6,497 bases of DNA from an uncultured Clostridia bacterium (GTDB taxonomy: Bacteria > Bacillota > Clostridia > Oscillospirales > Acutalibacteraceae), in contig CAMPAT010000045.1 of NCBI GenBank assembly GCA_946633275.1, positions 1-6,497 of the forward strand, read 5' to 3'. Numbering within the stretch: position 1 is the stretch's first letter; each line of letters opens with the position of its first letter. Positions 6,482 through 6,497 of this stretch are shown here, piece after piece. Position numbers and translations under genes: made by a program. The notes beneath the pieces are model-generated. The model made no database searches and was not told the origin of the DNA. It saw only the letters and a list, made by a program, of their open reading frames with translations.

Positions 6482-6497
6482 ACCTTTCAGGCAAGAC

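Overview
This window looks like a low-to-mid GC Firmicute of the Clostridia, most likely a gut or rumen Oscillospiraceae/Ruminococcaceae-type organism. The evidence is sigma-A-type TTGACA/TATAAT promoters, strong AGGAGG-like ribosome sites, a Gram-positive-style lipoprotein, and a large exported protein built from BspA-like leucine-rich repeats, Cys/His modules and a dockerin-like calcium loop. The taxonomic placement is inference; no marker gene settles it.

Layout. Left half, minus strand: a 3'-truncated lipoprotein gene (1-445) preceded by its own strong promoter, then a very large subtilisin-family serine protease (511-4518, 1335 aa) with an intact catalytic triad and about 900 residues of C-terminal accessory domains. 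A 97-base divergent intergenic region (4519-4615) carries one promoter in each direction. Right half, plus strand: a MelB-like GPH-family sugar:cation symporter (4616-6091, 491 aa). It is followed by a 280-base non-coding stretch holding a consensus promoter, a structured RNA of about 150 nt ending in a terminator-like hairpin, and a second consensus promoter. That promoter drives a single initiator tRNA-fMet (6372-6447) with its own strong terminator.

How the parts may work together. The protease and lipoprotein are both predicted to be exported and lie in the same direction without a recognisable terminator between them, so they may be partly co-transcribed. The divergent symporter would import a glycoside or related sugar. 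A surface protease beside a sugar importer fits a polymer-degrading lifestyle, but nothing in the sequence proves a shared pathway. The initiator tRNA and the small RNA look like independent transcription units.

The item most worth following up is the structured RNA at about 6142-6293. It has a textbook promoter, several mutually compatible helices and a terminator, and contains no convincing open reading frame. I could not assign it to a family from the sequence alone.
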